Below the pieces are notes generated by a model. It was not told where the DNA came from and ran no database searches. It saw nothing but the letters and a program-made list of their open reading frames with translations. Both the position numbers and the translations under genes were made by a program. From contig NZ_JAUSQU010000001.1 of the NCBI RefSeq assembly GCF_030811455.1, positions 1,116,001 through 1,180,000 of the forward strand: a stretch of DNA of 64,000 nt, read 5' to 3'. This document shows, piece after piece, positions 55,653 to 64,000 of the stretch; the first letter of the stretch is position 1; every line of letters starts with the position of its first letter. Origin of the DNA: Streptosporangium lutulentum. Lineage in GTDB: Bacteria > Actinomycetota > Actinomycetes > Streptosporangiales > Streptosporangiaceae.

Positions 55653-56572
55653 ATGGCGTGGAAGACCTCCTTCGGCTCCCACCGGGTGTCGTCGATCATC
55701 TTGACGACGCCGTAGGAGCCGAGGTCGAGGTCGCCCGGCCGCGTGTATCCGGCGAAGGTGAACCAGAACGCGCTGTCCACGCCCTCCTCCTCGAAGACGT
55801 CGAGCAGTTCGTCGAAGTAGCGGACCTGCTCGCCCTCGTCCCGCACGGCGCCTTCTGGAACGGTCCACGCCATGCCTCCGCGCAGTCCCGCGCCCCGGTA
55901 GGCGCAGGTGCCGAACTCGGTCACCGCGACCGGCTTGCCGTGCCCGGCGTGCGCGCGGACCTCCTCGCGGAAGACGGCGGCGTTGTACTCGGCGCGGTAG
56001 GCGTCCACGCCGACGAGGTCGAACGGGCTCCAGTCGACGAACTCCCAGGGCGCGGAGGCGTAGGTGATCCTTCCCTCGAACCGTTTCCGCGCGCCCGCCG
56101 CCGACTCGGCGAGGAAGGCGTTCAGCCGCTCCAGGAGCGGCCCCAGCGCCGCCCAGTCCTCGGGGGTGGAGTAGGACATCAGGGCGTTCAGCCGGTCCAT
56201 GACCGTGTCTCCCGGCAGGAAGCCCTTGGCGAAGCCACTGATCTCGCAGCCCATGACGTAGACGACCTCGGCTCCCGCCCGCCGTAGGGCCTCCGCGCGC
56301 TCGGCGCACTCGGCGAAGTACGGCAGCATCTCCTCGGTGGTCAGTTCGCAGGGGAACGGCGCGAACCACACCTCCAGGCCCGCCGCGGCGGCGTGCTCGG
56401 CGGCGACGCCGAGCCGGGCGGGGTCGCCGCCCGAGACGCGTACGGCGGTGCAGTGCAGCTCGTCGGCGATGACCCGCATCTCGCGGCGCACCACCTCGGG
56501 GTCGAACGCCTCGCGGGAGCTGTTGCCGCCCGGGTGGAAGGCGGTGTCGTAGTTGATTCCTCTGGCGCGCAT
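55628..56572 (-). CDS. TIM-barrel glycoside-hydrolase-like protein
   Basis: 314 aa from ATG 56572, AAGGAG upstream overlapping the TetR stop. No signal peptide. Two candidate catalytic acids fit a clan-A glycosidase pattern: Glu in YVMGCEISGF and Glu in VAVTEFGTC. AFWFTFAGY near the end is the usual last-strand Trp segment. Related actinobacterial proteins are, as I recall, sometimes named abortive infection protein without evidence. Nine bases after the TetR gene, so probably under its control. The substrate is unknown, and without a signal it must act on imported material, or not be a glycosidase at all. Confidence 0.75.
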   Translation of the reverse strand: MRARGINYDTAFHPGGNSSREAFDPEVVRREMRVIADELHCTAVRVSGGDPARLGVAAEHAAAAGLEVWFAPFPCELTTEEMLPYFAECAERAEALRRAGAEVVYVMGCEISGFAKGFLPGDTVMDRLNALMSYSTPEDWAALGPLLERLNAFLAESAAGARKRFEGRITYASAPWEFVDWSPFDLVGVDAYRAEYNAAVFREEVRAHAGHGKPVAVTEFGTCAYRGAGLRGGMAWTVPEGAVRDEGEQVRYFDELLDVFEEEGVDSAFWFTFAGYTRPGDLDLGSYGVVKMIDDTRWEPKEVFHAMAARYARG

Positions 56573-56581
56573 CGCGTCTCC

Positions 56582-57199
56582 TTAACGGGTGAACCGATCG
56601 CCGAACCCGCGTTCGAGGAGGTCGAAGGCGAGATCGACGTCTTCCGTGAGCCTGCGCCCCGCCTCGGGAAGCGGTGTCCCCGAGGCCAGGCGGTTGAAGA
56701 ACGTCTCCTTGAGCGTGAGGACGGCCGCGGAGATCTGCGCGGCCATCAGCGAGGCGGTCAGGTCGTCGATCCGGCAGTCGTCGATCCCCGTCAGGGCCTG
56801 TGTGAGCGCGAGCCGCTCGCTGTACTGGATCCCGTTGACCCCCGCGACCAGCGTCGGGCTCTCGACGATGATCCGCATCATCGTGATCAGCGCCTCGGGT
56901 TCCACGTCGCCGGGATCGGCCGCGAACGCCCGGTAGTGCCGGCGCAGCGCGTCGAGGGGGGACTGCCCGGGCCGCCGTCCGGCCACGACCTTCGCCACGT
57001 CGTCGTCGGCCACCGAGCTCAGGACCAGGGACTCCTTGGTCGGGAAGTAGGTGAACAGGGTCACCTTCGCGACTCCCGCCGCGGCGGCGATCTCGTTGAC
57101 GGTCACCGCCTCGAACCCCCGCTCGGCGAAGAGCCGCATCGCCGCCTCGGCGATCGCCTGCCGCGTCTGCCGTTTCTTGCGCTCCCTGAGTCCGGTCAC
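56582..57199 (-). CDS. TetR-family regulator
   Basis: 205 aa from GTG 57199. N-terminal helix-turn-helix with TRQAIAEAAMRLFAERGF and VNEIAAAAGVAKVTLFTYFP. The C-terminal ligand domain is the usual length and has LTKD-like features replaced by ALITMMRIIVESPTLV. The leader between the operator and the start is only about a dozen bases and lacks a good ribosome site, so translation may be nearly leaderless. A large palindrome at 57211-57246 is surely its own operator. It is transcribed with the hydrolase gene. Confidence 0.94.
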   Translation of the reverse strand: MTGLRERKKRQTRQAIAEAAMRLFAERGFEAVTVNEIAAAAGVAKVTLFTYFPTKESLVLSSVADDDVAKVVAGRRPGQSPLDALRRHYRAFAADPGDVEPEALITMMRIIVESPTLVAGVNGIQYSERLALTQALTGIDDCRIDDLTASLMAAQISAAVLTLKETFFNRLASGTPLPEAGRRLTEDVDLAFDLLERGFGDRFTR

Positions 57200-57210
57200 A
57201 GGGCGACAAT

Positions 57211-57246
57211 AACCGAACCGGGTTCAAAATCAAACCCGGTTCGGTT
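57211..57246. promoter_or_regulatory. TetR operator palindrome
   Basis: Perfect 14-bp inverted repeat AACCGAACCGGGTT (57211-57224) / 57233-57246 around CAAAATCA. Outer arms GACAAT (57205-57210) and ATTGTC (57248-57253) extend the symmetry. It overlaps the expected promoter of the TetR gene, 12 bases from its start, so autorepression is very likely. Confidence 0.9.
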
Positions 57247-57261
57247 TATTGTCATGGCGAG

Positions 57262-57447
57262 TCACGCCCGGACCCCGTCACCGCGGACGCGGCGCGCCCA
57301 TCCAGATGAGAAGGACGGCCGGGCGATGCCGAGCATGATCTGCACTTTGTCGTCGTGGCCGGTGGTGAGTTTGACGGAATCGGCGATGCGCTGGGTGCGG
57401 AGCGGTAGACCGGCGACTCGATCGGAGATGGTGAGGGCCGCGTCGTG
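57262..57447 (-). pseudogene. Possible 3' remnant of an unknown gene
   Basis: A minus-strand frame reads ALTISDRVAGLPLRTQRI and DSVKLTTGHDDKVQIMLGIA with coding-like third-position GC and a stop at 57262. Upstream of about 57447 the resemblance to coding ends and no start is found. I do not recognise the family. It fills most of the 266-base gap between the sialidase stop and the TetR operator. Confidence 0.35.
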
Positions 57448-57518
57448 TATCCCCGGTGGGGACCGTTCAGGGGAAGCGGGGGGGAGGCGAGATCGACCCC
57501 GCCGTCCTCGGCGGGTTT

Positions 57519-59609
57519 CTAGCGGAGCAACCGGACGGCGTCGGCGATGACCACCCCGTCGGCGGCGTTGCTCAGCTCGATCGTGGCCAGCCCTTCGGCC
57601 ATGCGGTACCTGCCGAGCGACACCCACGATCCGCCGCGTGGCTCCGTCACCCCGGGCGTCCGCTGATCGACCCGCACCACGCTGGTCCCGCCCGCGTGGA
57701 TGATCGTGAAGGGTGCGTTGCTCGCGCGATTCTCGTGCACGGTATGGGAGACCTGAACCTCGTAGTCGCCGTCGTGCGGGACCACCGGGCGCCACCGGAC
57801 GACCCGCTCGCCCGCCCCGGCAGGCGCCGAGCGGTAGTTGCCGCCCCGGTAACCGGCCACGCTCGTTCCTGCCGACCAGGCGCCGCTGACCACCTGGTAG
57901 CCGAGCTCGTCGTTGTCGACCACCACCTCGTCGCGCACGTCGGCCTGAGACGGCGCGTCGATCAGACTCAGCGCGTCCAGCGAGACCAGCGTGCCGCCTC
58001 CGCGGCCCACCCCGGATGCGGTGAATCGGATCTTGTGCCGGCCGGCCTTCAGATCAACGGTGCCGAGTTGTGCGACGTCGTAGCCGTCGGCCCGGTCCGC
58101 CGTGGTGTCCAGCACCGCGGTCCTGGGCCGGCGACCGTTGACCGTGACGGTGACCAGACCGCCGGCGGCGGCTCGGAAGTAGCGCAGCAGCAGCTCATAG
58201 GAACCCGGCCGCCGGACGTCCACGGTGTACTCGACGTGGGCGCCGGTCCGGTCCGGCGTGAACACGGCCCGGCTTCCCTGGCGGGCCACCGGATCCGCGA
58301 CGATCGACACGGCGCCGCCGGAGGCGTGCGCGCCGGTCGAGAGGTCGACGAGGTGTTCGGTGTAACGGGAGTACTTGCGCAGGCTGTCCCGGCCGTCGGT
58401 CAGCCATTCGAGGGAGAACCGGCAGATGGCCACCCGGCGAGGGAAGCTCGGGTTGTCGCCGTCGCAGCCGTAGACCAGCAGGATCGTGCCGTCCGAGAGC
58501 CGGGCGAGCTCGGAGTAGTACGACCGGCCCTCGTTGATCACCCGGCTGTAGCGGAACGAGTGCGCCTCGTCGTAGCTGACCGAGACCGTCAGGTTCGTAC
58601 GCACCGGCGAGTCGGGGCGGCTGAACAGCATCCGGTCCACCTCGGACCTGCCCGGCCCGCCGGTGTAGCGCAACAGGCTCGCGTCCACGGCGTTGAACGT
58701 GCCGGTAGACCCGTCCAGGCGCGGCGGCGACCAGGTCAGCCCGCGGTCGGCGCTGACCGACACGATCCGCTGCCGGTTACCGCCCGACGCGGCGCGGCCG
58801 TTGACCAGCACCGTTCCGTCGGATCGCTGGACCACCCTGGCCTCGTTGATCGGGTACTCGACGGAGACCGGTACCTCCGAGGTCGTCTGCCAGGTCTCGC
58901 CGTGGTCGTCGCTGTAGATCGATGCCACACCGTAGTACCGCTGCTCGACGGTGTTGCCGATGATCACCCGGCGGTGGGAGCAGTTGAGCAGCAGCCGGCC
59001 GTTGTCCAGCTGGATGCCGTGGCCGGGGCCGGGACCGTGCAGAGCCCAGTCGTAGGGGAAGTGGTCGAACAGGCCGGACATCTCGCGCGGCTCGCCCCAC
59101 GTGCGGCCGCCGTCGGCGCTGGAGATCATGTAGAGGTCGCCGATGTCGCCGGAGCAGCCCGTGTTCTCCGGCAGCAGGATGGACAGCATGTAGAACAGGA
59201 AGATCCCGCCGGTGGTCCGGTCGACGACGAACGCCGGGTTGCCCCACGACTGGCCGCCGACCGACGCCACCAGCGTCTGCGTCTGCTCCCAGGTGTCGCC
59301 GCCGTCATGGCTACGGCGCACCAGCAGGTCCCGGGGGCCCGCGTCGCACACCTCGTGCCGTCCCTCGGTGGCGACGAGGATGGTGTCGTCCGGCAGCACG
59401 GCCAGCCCGTGGACGTGGTAGCTCTCCAGCGGGTCCACGGTGTTGTCCCACAGCGTGGTGTCGTCGAAGGAGATCGGCCGCCGCCGAGCGGCCGCCGCGC
59501 TCGCGGTGGGTACGGCCGTGCCGATCGCGGCGGCCAGTGACGCCGCGGCGACCCCGATTCCGAAGGTCCTGCGGCCGATGTGTGTGTGCTGGGGATCTGG
59601 CTGTGCCAC
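57519..59609 (-). CDS. Secreted exo-sialidase with C-terminal carbohydrate-binding domains
   Basis: 696 aa from GTG 59609 (GGAGG 6 bases upstream, inside the end of the aldolase gene). Twin-arginine signal: RRTFGIGVAAASLAAAIG, cleavage after TASAAA. The catalytic six-blade propeller (about 45-400) carries four Asp boxes: SHDGGDTW, SSADGGRTW, YSDDHGETW and SADRGLTW. Next is a CBM6/35-like beta sandwich (about 430-550, VEYTVDVRRPGSYELLLRYF), then a golvesin-like domain to the end. It should cleave terminal sialic acid or a related nonulosonate from glycans outside the cell. Last gene of the operon, three bases after the aldolase stop. Confidence 0.9.
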   Translation of the reverse strand: MAQPDPQHTHIGRRTFGIGVAAASLAAAIGTAVPTASAAAARRRPISFDDTTLWDNTVDPLESYHVHGLAVLPDDTILVATEGRHEVCDAGPRDLLVRRSHDGGDTWEQTQTLVASVGGQSWGNPAFVVDRTTGGIFLFYMLSILLPENTGCSGDIGDLYMISSADGGRTWGEPREMSGLFDHFPYDWALHGPGPGHGIQLDNGRLLLNCSHRRVIIGNTVEQRYYGVASIYSDDHGETWQTTSEVPVSVEYPINEARVVQRSDGTVLVNGRAASGGNRQRIVSVSADRGLTWSPPRLDGSTGTFNAVDASLLRYTGGPGRSEVDRMLFSRPDSPVRTNLTVSVSYDEAHSFRYSRVINEGRSYYSELARLSDGTILLVYGCDGDNPSFPRRVAICRFSLEWLTDGRDSLRKYSRYTEHLVDLSTGAHASGGAVSIVADPVARQGSRAVFTPDRTGAHVEYTVDVRRPGSYELLLRYFRAAAGGLVTVTVNGRRPRTAVLDTTADRADGYDVAQLGTVDLKAGRHKIRFTASGVGRGGGTLVSLDALSLIDAPSQADVRDEVVVDNDELGYQVVSGAWSAGTSVAGYRGGNYRSAPAGAGERVVRWRPVVPHDGDYEVQVSHTVHENRASNAPFTIIHAGGTSVVRVDQRTPGVTEPRGGSWVSLGRYRMAEGLATIELSNAADGVVIADAVRLLR

Positions 59610-59612
59610 GTT

Positions 59613-60530
59613 CTACCTCCGGGGTAAGAGATACGCTTCGTCGTTGGTGAGCAGGGCGATCAGGTCGTGCCGTTCGGTCTCGGTGCACGGCAGGAGTGGC
59701 GCGGCCACGTGCGGTGGGCACAGCCCGCGGTCGTCGAGCACCGCCTTGATCGCGGGCACTCCCGGCCGCACGGAGTGCAGTGCGAGCAGCCGGTCGATCA
59801 CCCGCTGCGCGTCCTCGGCGTCGGCGTCTCGCCCGGTTTCGTGGGCGGCGACGAGCTCAACGGCCAGCCGGGGTGCCAGGTTCGCGATGCCCGGGACGAT
59901 GCCGTCGAGACCGAGCCGCAGTGCCGAGAGCAGCTGGGTCTCCGCCCCCTGGCTCACGCCGAAGTCGGGCCGGCGCCTGGCGGCGGAGACGATGTGGCCC
60001 AGCAGTTCCAGGTCGCCGGAGCTGTCCTTGATGCCGACCACGTGCGGCATCGCCACCAGCCGGTCGATCAGCGCCGGGCCGAGCGGGTTGCTGTAGCGCG
60101 GAGCGTTATAGGCGACCACAGGAACACCGAGACCGGCCAGGGCCGCGTAGTGAGCGGCGATCTCGTCGTCGCGGTGCCGGAAGTAGATGGGCGGGCTGAG
60201 CACGAGTGCGTCGGGCCGGGCCGCCGCGACCGCCGCCGCGCGATCGAGCGCCTCCGCGGTGCCGGCCGCGGTGACGTTGCACAACACCGGCCCGCCGGTG
60301 AGCTCGCGCCACTGCCTCGCCACCTGTTCGGCGAACTCGGCGAGCGCGGAGACCGGCAGCAGCGGACCCTCGCCGTTGCTGCCGAACAACATCAGGCTGC
60401 GCGCATCCGCCGCGGCGAGCGCGTGGAGCAGTCCCGTCGCCGCCGCGGCGGACGGCGTTCCCGGCTCGCTCATCGGGGTGACGAGCGGGATCATCACGCC
60501 GCTGAGGAGCCGCCGGCCGTCGGTCGGCAT
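59613..60530 (-). CDS. DapA/NanA-family aldolase
   Basis: 305 aa. Class I aldolase barrel with the Schiff-base Lys in VVGIKDSSGD and the Tyr in VVAYNAPRYSN; FGSNGEG near the N-terminus is the carboxylate-binding loop (GTNGE-like). The family includes dihydrodipicolinate synthase, N-acetylneuraminate lyase and sugar-acid aldolases. Next to a sialidase, cleavage of the released sugar to pyruvate and an amino-sugar is the natural reading, though the residues I can see do not prove the substrate. Its ATG shares one base with the stop of the FAD gene. Confidence 0.88.
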   Translation of the reverse strand: MPTDGRRLLSGVMIPLVTPMSEPGTPSAAAATGLLHALAAADARSLMLFGSNGEGPLLPVSALAEFAEQVARQWRELTGGPVLCNVTAAGTAEALDRAAAVAAARPDALVLSPPIYFRHRDDEIAAHYAALAGLGVPVVAYNAPRYSNPLGPALIDRLVAMPHVVGIKDSSGDLELLGHIVSAARRRPDFGVSQGAETQLLSALRLGLDGIVPGIANLAPRLAVELVAAHETGRDADAEDAQRVIDRLLALHSVRPGVPAIKAVLDDRGLCPPHVAAPLLPCTETERHDLIALLTNDEAYLLPRR

Positions 60531-62143
60531 CAGTACCCCTTGATCTCGGGCCAGGCGAGCTCGACGCCGTCGGTGGCCAGCTCACCCTGGAACGCCCGCA
60601 GCCGCGCGCCGTCGGCGTGCACCTGCTCGGGCTCCAGCCCGTGTTCGAGGCAGTGTGCGGCAAGCGCGCCGGCCACCTCGCCGATGTTCCACTCCACCGG
60701 ATGCAGGCGATAGCAGCCGTTGGTGATGTGGGTGGTGCCGATGTTCTTGGCCGCCGGCAACAGGTTGCGCAGTCGGACCGGGAGCAGCGCGCCGAGCGGG
60801 ATCTGGAAGGGAGAGCTGGCGACGTCGATGTAGGTGTCGCCGCCGGTCGAGGGATGCAGGTCGATGCGGTACATGCCGATCCCGACCGAGTCGGGGTAGC
60901 TCACCGCGCCGGCCTCGCCGCGCACCGACATAGACAGATCCTGCTCGACGATCCGATAGCGGGCGGTGATTCGCCGGGACTCCCGGATGTAGGGTGCTTT
61001 GGCCAGCCCGTCGGCAGTGCCCATCACGTCGCCGCGTAACCGGAGTCCCGGCCAGCCGGTACCGCCGTCCTGGCGTGGCGCCTCGGTCTGCAGCCAGTAG
61101 AGCATGCTCATGCTCAGCTCGCGGGCACCGGCCAAGTGCTTGTCCCGTTCCTCGTCGCTCACTCCGATCAGCGGGCCGGGCAGATAGTCGATCATCGGCC
61201 AGTTCACGATGGTCACATCGCTGTCGGCGAACCCCGGCCGAAACACGTTGCGGGACAACACCCTGCGGAACGCCCACAGCTCCTTGTCGCCGGGATCCGC
61301 GCGCTGGTCGGCGACGACCGGACCGGACGCGGCGTTCGGGATGAACTCGCGCCGCACGTTCTCGAGCGTCCTCGGGTCGGGCGCGCTCAGGCTGAGCAAC
61401 GGGTTCGGCCACTTCGGCGGTTGGTAGCGCACCCAGTCCGAGTAGCCGGCGGGGGGGTCGATCGTGTGGTTCTCCCCGGCCCGGTGGTCGACCGCGAACA
61501 CCCACGAGAACGCCTGCATGTTCGCCGGCTGGGCCTTCTCGGGGGCGCTCGGCTCGCCGGTGTCGTGCCGGGACTCGAAGCCGGTGACGTGCTCGGCGCC
61601 GGTGAGCGGCAGCAGGTCGCCGAGCTCGGTGGCGTCCACAACGTACTGAGCGGTCACGTCGAGCCGGTGCCCGTCGGCTCCCTCGACGGTGACGGCGGTG
61701 ACCCGGTCGCCGTTCACGGCCGCGCCGAGAACCTTGTGACCGTACAGGATGCGCAGCCGACCGGCCGACACGTACGGCGCGACCATGGCGTCGAGCACGG
61801 CGGCGGCGACCTTGGGCTCGTGGCACAGCCTTGAGACCCGCCCCTCGCCGGGGTTGAGGTCCGGACGGGCGCGTGCCTCGTCGGTCAGCGGGTACCACGT
61901 CCGGTAGTGGTCCCGGATCGCGTTGCGCAGCCCGCGGTAGCTGCGGGTGCACCCGAACTGCTCGATCCAGGTGTGCTCGTCCGGTGGTACTCCCTGGCTG
62001 GTGAGCTGGCCGCCGATCCAGTCGGTCTCCTCGACAAGGACCACGGACCGGCCTCGGCGCAGTGCGGCCAGCGTGGCGGCGACCCCGCCGAGCCCGCCGC
62101 CGGCGACGAGGATGTCGGTCGTCGTCTCGGATTCCCTTGTCAC
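60530..62143 (-). CDS. FAD-dependent oxidoreductase
   Basis: 537 aa. FAD-binding Rossmann motif DILVAGGGLGGVAATLAA at the N-terminus, then EETDWIGGQLTSQG, VVDATELGDLLPLTG and a C-terminal LLPAAKNIGTTHITNGCYRL, which are typical of the FAD_oxidored family found beside glycoside hydrolases. Likely oxidises or isomerises a sugar alcohol or ring; the substrate is unknown. Its start overlaps the GH63-like stop by 4 bases, and its stop touches the aldolase start, so all are co-translated. Confidence 0.9.
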   Translation of the reverse strand: MTRESETTTDILVAGGGLGGVAATLAALRRGRSVVLVEETDWIGGQLTSQGVPPDEHTWIEQFGCTRSYRGLRNAIRDHYRTWYPLTDEARARPDLNPGEGRVSRLCHEPKVAAAVLDAMVAPYVSAGRLRILYGHKVLGAAVNGDRVTAVTVEGADGHRLDVTAQYVVDATELGDLLPLTGAEHVTGFESRHDTGEPSAPEKAQPANMQAFSWVFAVDHRAGENHTIDPPAGYSDWVRYQPPKWPNPLLSLSAPDPRTLENVRREFIPNAASGPVVADQRADPGDKELWAFRRVLSRNVFRPGFADSDVTIVNWPMIDYLPGPLIGVSDEERDKHLAGARELSMSMLYWLQTEAPRQDGGTGWPGLRLRGDVMGTADGLAKAPYIRESRRITARYRIVEQDLSMSVRGEAGAVSYPDSVGIGMYRIDLHPSTGGDTYIDVASSPFQIPLGALLPVRLRNLLPAAKNIGTTHITNGCYRLHPVEWNIGEVAGALAAHCLEHGLEPEQVHADGARLRAFQGELATDGVELAWPEIKGY

Positions 62144-64000
62144 GCGGATATTCCCCCATCGTTGTCGTGTTTTTCGTTCTGGTACAACCGGAAGCGTTTC
62201 GGTTCCTCGGTGACCGGCACCCGAACCGGGTCACCGGCTCCCGGTGGGCTGACGTAGAGATCGCCGTTGCCGCGGGCGATCCCGGTGACCTCGTCGGCGG
62301 TGCGCCGGTAGGCGGTGACCACGACGTCCGGTGCGGCGTTGAGCAGCGGGTGCCCGTCCAGCGTCACGGTCAGCCGGTCGCCGGCGACCACGGCAAGCCG
62401 GCCGTCGCCGAGCGGCAGGTTGGCCAGTTCGGCGGCCTCTCCGGGGTGGGCGAACCGCCAGCCGTCCCGCTGGGCGTCGGCGAGCTCGCCGAACGCGAGG
62501 TAGGCGAGCAGGCCGCCCCAGGCCATTAGCCCGTCGGAGCGCGCCTGAAGCGCCCGCACGTCCTCGCCGGAGGTGGCCGGGTAGTTCTCGCGGACGTGGC
62601 TGTGCATGTCCCATTCGGACAGGAACAGCCGCAACAGCGCGGAAACCATTGGGCGGCCGGCCTCGGTGAGCTCGTAGCGGCGCAGGCCCTCGATCGCGAG
62701 GAACGCCATCGGTGCCCAGATGCGTCCGCGCCAGTAGGTCGCCGCGTAGCCGGGATCGTCGCGGGCGGCGCTCGGCAGTGGCGGGTCGCCGCCGAGTGTC
62801 TCCGGCCGCAGCAGCCGGGCAACGAGGGCGGCGGCCCGCTCGGGGTCCGGCATCCCGGCCAGCAGCGGGTACAGCATGGTCGGCGAGACGTGCAGGTCGT
62901 GCTTCCCGTCGGCCCGCAGGTTCCGGTAGCCGCCTCGGTCGGCGTCCCACAGCAGCGGGTTCGCGGCCGCTCGCGCCGCCGTCGCCTCGGCACGCAACCG
63001 TTGCGCCACCTCGGGTTCGCCCAGCGTGTCGGCGATCTCGGCGAGCGCGTCGGCGTCTGCGATGTGCAACGCGACGAGCCCGACGTCGGCGAGGTTCATC
63101 GTGTGCGTGTCCGGGTCGTAGGCCACGTCGTCGTACATCGGAGAGTCGTCCAGGCCGGACTCCCGTTTCGTCCGGTCCAGGGTCGCCGACTCGGGGTCGC
63201 CGGGAACGGGGTCAGAGCCCCAGGCGAGCAGGCCGTGTGGGCCGCGGCGCACGCGAAGCCACCAGTCGTGCCAGGCCAGCAGCGCCGGGAACGTGTCGGT
63301 GAGCAGCGCCCGGTCTCGGGTGTCGTCCGACAGTCCACTCGCGAGGTAGGCCTTGTGGACGGTCAGCGCCCCCACCGGGGGTTGTGACCGGTCAGCGGTG
63401 GTGCCCTTGTCGTCGGACACCCGGTTCGGGATCATGCCCGTCGCGTCGGCGAAGGGCAGGATCTGGCCGAAGATCCCGCGGGCGTAGTCGCGGTCGACGG
63501 TGCCGGCGACCAGCCCGGTGAAGAACGTGTCCCACGCGTGCAGCGCCCAGCTGCCGTAGAAACCCTTACGCTGCGCGGACACGAAGTCCCGGGAGGTCGG
63601 CGTGAGCACCCGGCCGAGATCCGGCGCGTAGATCGTGTTCCAGGTGACGGCGCGGGTCGCGGCCGCGGCGGCGTCGCCGAGCCAGCCGCTCGACCGCGGC
63701 GCGGTGCGTTCGGCCTCGGCCCGCCTACGGTCCAGCACGGCGGCGACGTCGTGGGCACCGCCGGGCACGCCCTCCGGGGCCACGTACAGGTCGACCTCGT
63801 CGGCGAACTCCAGCACCAGGCCTTCCGCCGGTACCGAACCGTCGACCCGCCAGAGCTCACCGCCGACCCGCACGAGTCCGCCGTCGGCGGCTACGTCGGT
63901 GCCACGCCACCCGTCGAGGACCACGAGCACACCCGCGGTTCCCTTGGCCCGGACGTACAGCGCATCGGTGGGTCCGCCGGCCATGACCAGGTGCAGCTGG
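62140..64000 (-). CDS. GH63/MGH1-like glycoside hydrolase (partial)
   Basis: At least 619 residues, the N-terminus beyond the right edge; the frame stays open past the ATG at 63984, and the sandwich domain already under way there argues against that start. The (alpha/alpha)6 barrel shows FYGSWALHAWDTFFTGLVAG, GMIPN, ATYWRGRIWAPMAFLAIEGL and SEWDMHSHVRENY, as in GH63 glucosidases and mannosylglycerate-hydrolase-like enzymes; Asp in AWDTFF and Glu in SEWD/REN are the likely catalytic acids. First known gene of the four-gene glycan operon. No export signal can be judged. Confidence 0.85.
   Translation of the reverse strand, partial: QLHLVMAGGPTDALYVRAKGTAGVLVVLDGWRGTDVAADGGLVRVGGELWRVDGSVPAEGLVLEFADEVDLYVAPEGVPGGAHDVAAVLDRRRAEAERTAPRSSGWLGDAAAAATRAVTWNTIYAPDLGRVLTPTSRDFVSAQRKGFYGSWALHAWDTFFTGLVAGTVDRDYARGIFGQILPFADATGMIPNRVSDDKGTTADRSQPPVGALTVHKAYLASGLSDDTRDRALLTDTFPALLAWHDWWLRVRRGPHGLLAWGSDPVPGDPESATLDRTKRESGLDDSPMYDDVAYDPDTHTMNLADVGLVALHIADADALAEIADTLGEPEVAQRLRAEATAARAAANPLLWDADRGGYRNLRADGKHDLHVSPTMLYPLLAGMPDPERAAALVARLLRPETLGGDPPLPSAARDDPGYAATYWRGRIWAPMAFLAIEGLRRYELTEAGRPMVSALLRLFLSEWDMHSHVRENYPATSGEDVRALQARSDGLMAWGGLLAYLAFGELADAQRDGWRFAHPGEAAELANLPLGDGRLAVVAGDRLTVTLDGHPLLNAAPDVVVTAYRRTADEVTGIARGNGDLYVSPPGAGDPVRVPVTEEPKRFRLYQNEKHDNDGGISA

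Overview
The window comes from a high-GC filamentous actinomycete. Nearly all reading frames have G/C in third positions, the tRNA block is Gly-Cys-Val, and there are ECF-sigma/TM-partner and XRE-cupin genes; a Streptosporangiales-like host is my inference, not proven. No gene here fixes the species.

Region 1 (1-40907) is the downstream part of a modular PKS/NRPS cluster, all on the + strand, and it runs off the left edge. In order: the end of a fully reducing PKS module; a two-module PKS (methylmalonyl with a dead KR, then methylmalonyl with DH-ER-KR); a PKS protein with an intact KS but no AT and only a stub of KR; a SnoaL-like protein; a PKS protein that starts at the KS-AT linker (AT, degenerate DH, ACP); an NRPS (C-A-PCP-C-A-PCP); and a last KS-AT-PCP with a malonyl-type AT. 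These are followed by a SAM methyltransferase, MbtH, a cytoplasmic TAP-type hydrolase, aspartate decarboxylase PanD, a small beta-rich protein, an acyl-CoA carboxylase beta subunit, a type II thioesterase, MetK, MetH and homoserine dehydrogenase. The last eight or so genes look like supply and maintenance: beta-alanine, methylmalonyl-CoA, SAM, and PCP/ACP editing. My reading is a methyl-branched polyketide capped by two amino acid units (one possibly beta-alanine) and one malonyl extension, O-methylated, and perhaps released as a methoxy-dihydropyridinone or pyrrolinone-type ring. The most unusual element is a KS and an AT-ACP separated on two proteins with a SnoaL-like gene between them.

Region 2 (40908-50215) is mixed: tandem hairpins, a DUF5988-like small protein, KptA, a GtrA membrane protein, an ECF sigma factor with its TM partner, a 1237-bp IS630-type element sitting exactly in a stop codon, an SDR/small ORF/MFS exporter operon divergent from an XRE-cupin regulator, a Tn3-transposase scrap, and the tRNA-Gly/Cys/Val operon. 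The IS, the transposase scrap and the tRNA genes suggest an insertion hotspot.

Region 3 (50291-55442) holds an ACT-domain protein, a DusB-type dihydrouridine synthase, and a TAXI-TRAP transporter (fused permease, then lipoprotein binding protein).

Region 4 (55628-64000, minus strand) has a TetR gene with a large palindromic operator, transcribed with a TIM-barrel hydrolase-like protein. Beyond it lies a tightly coupled four-gene glycan operon: a GH63-like hydrolase (partial at the right edge), an FAD oxidoreductase, a DapA/NanA-family aldolase and a Tat-exported sialidase.
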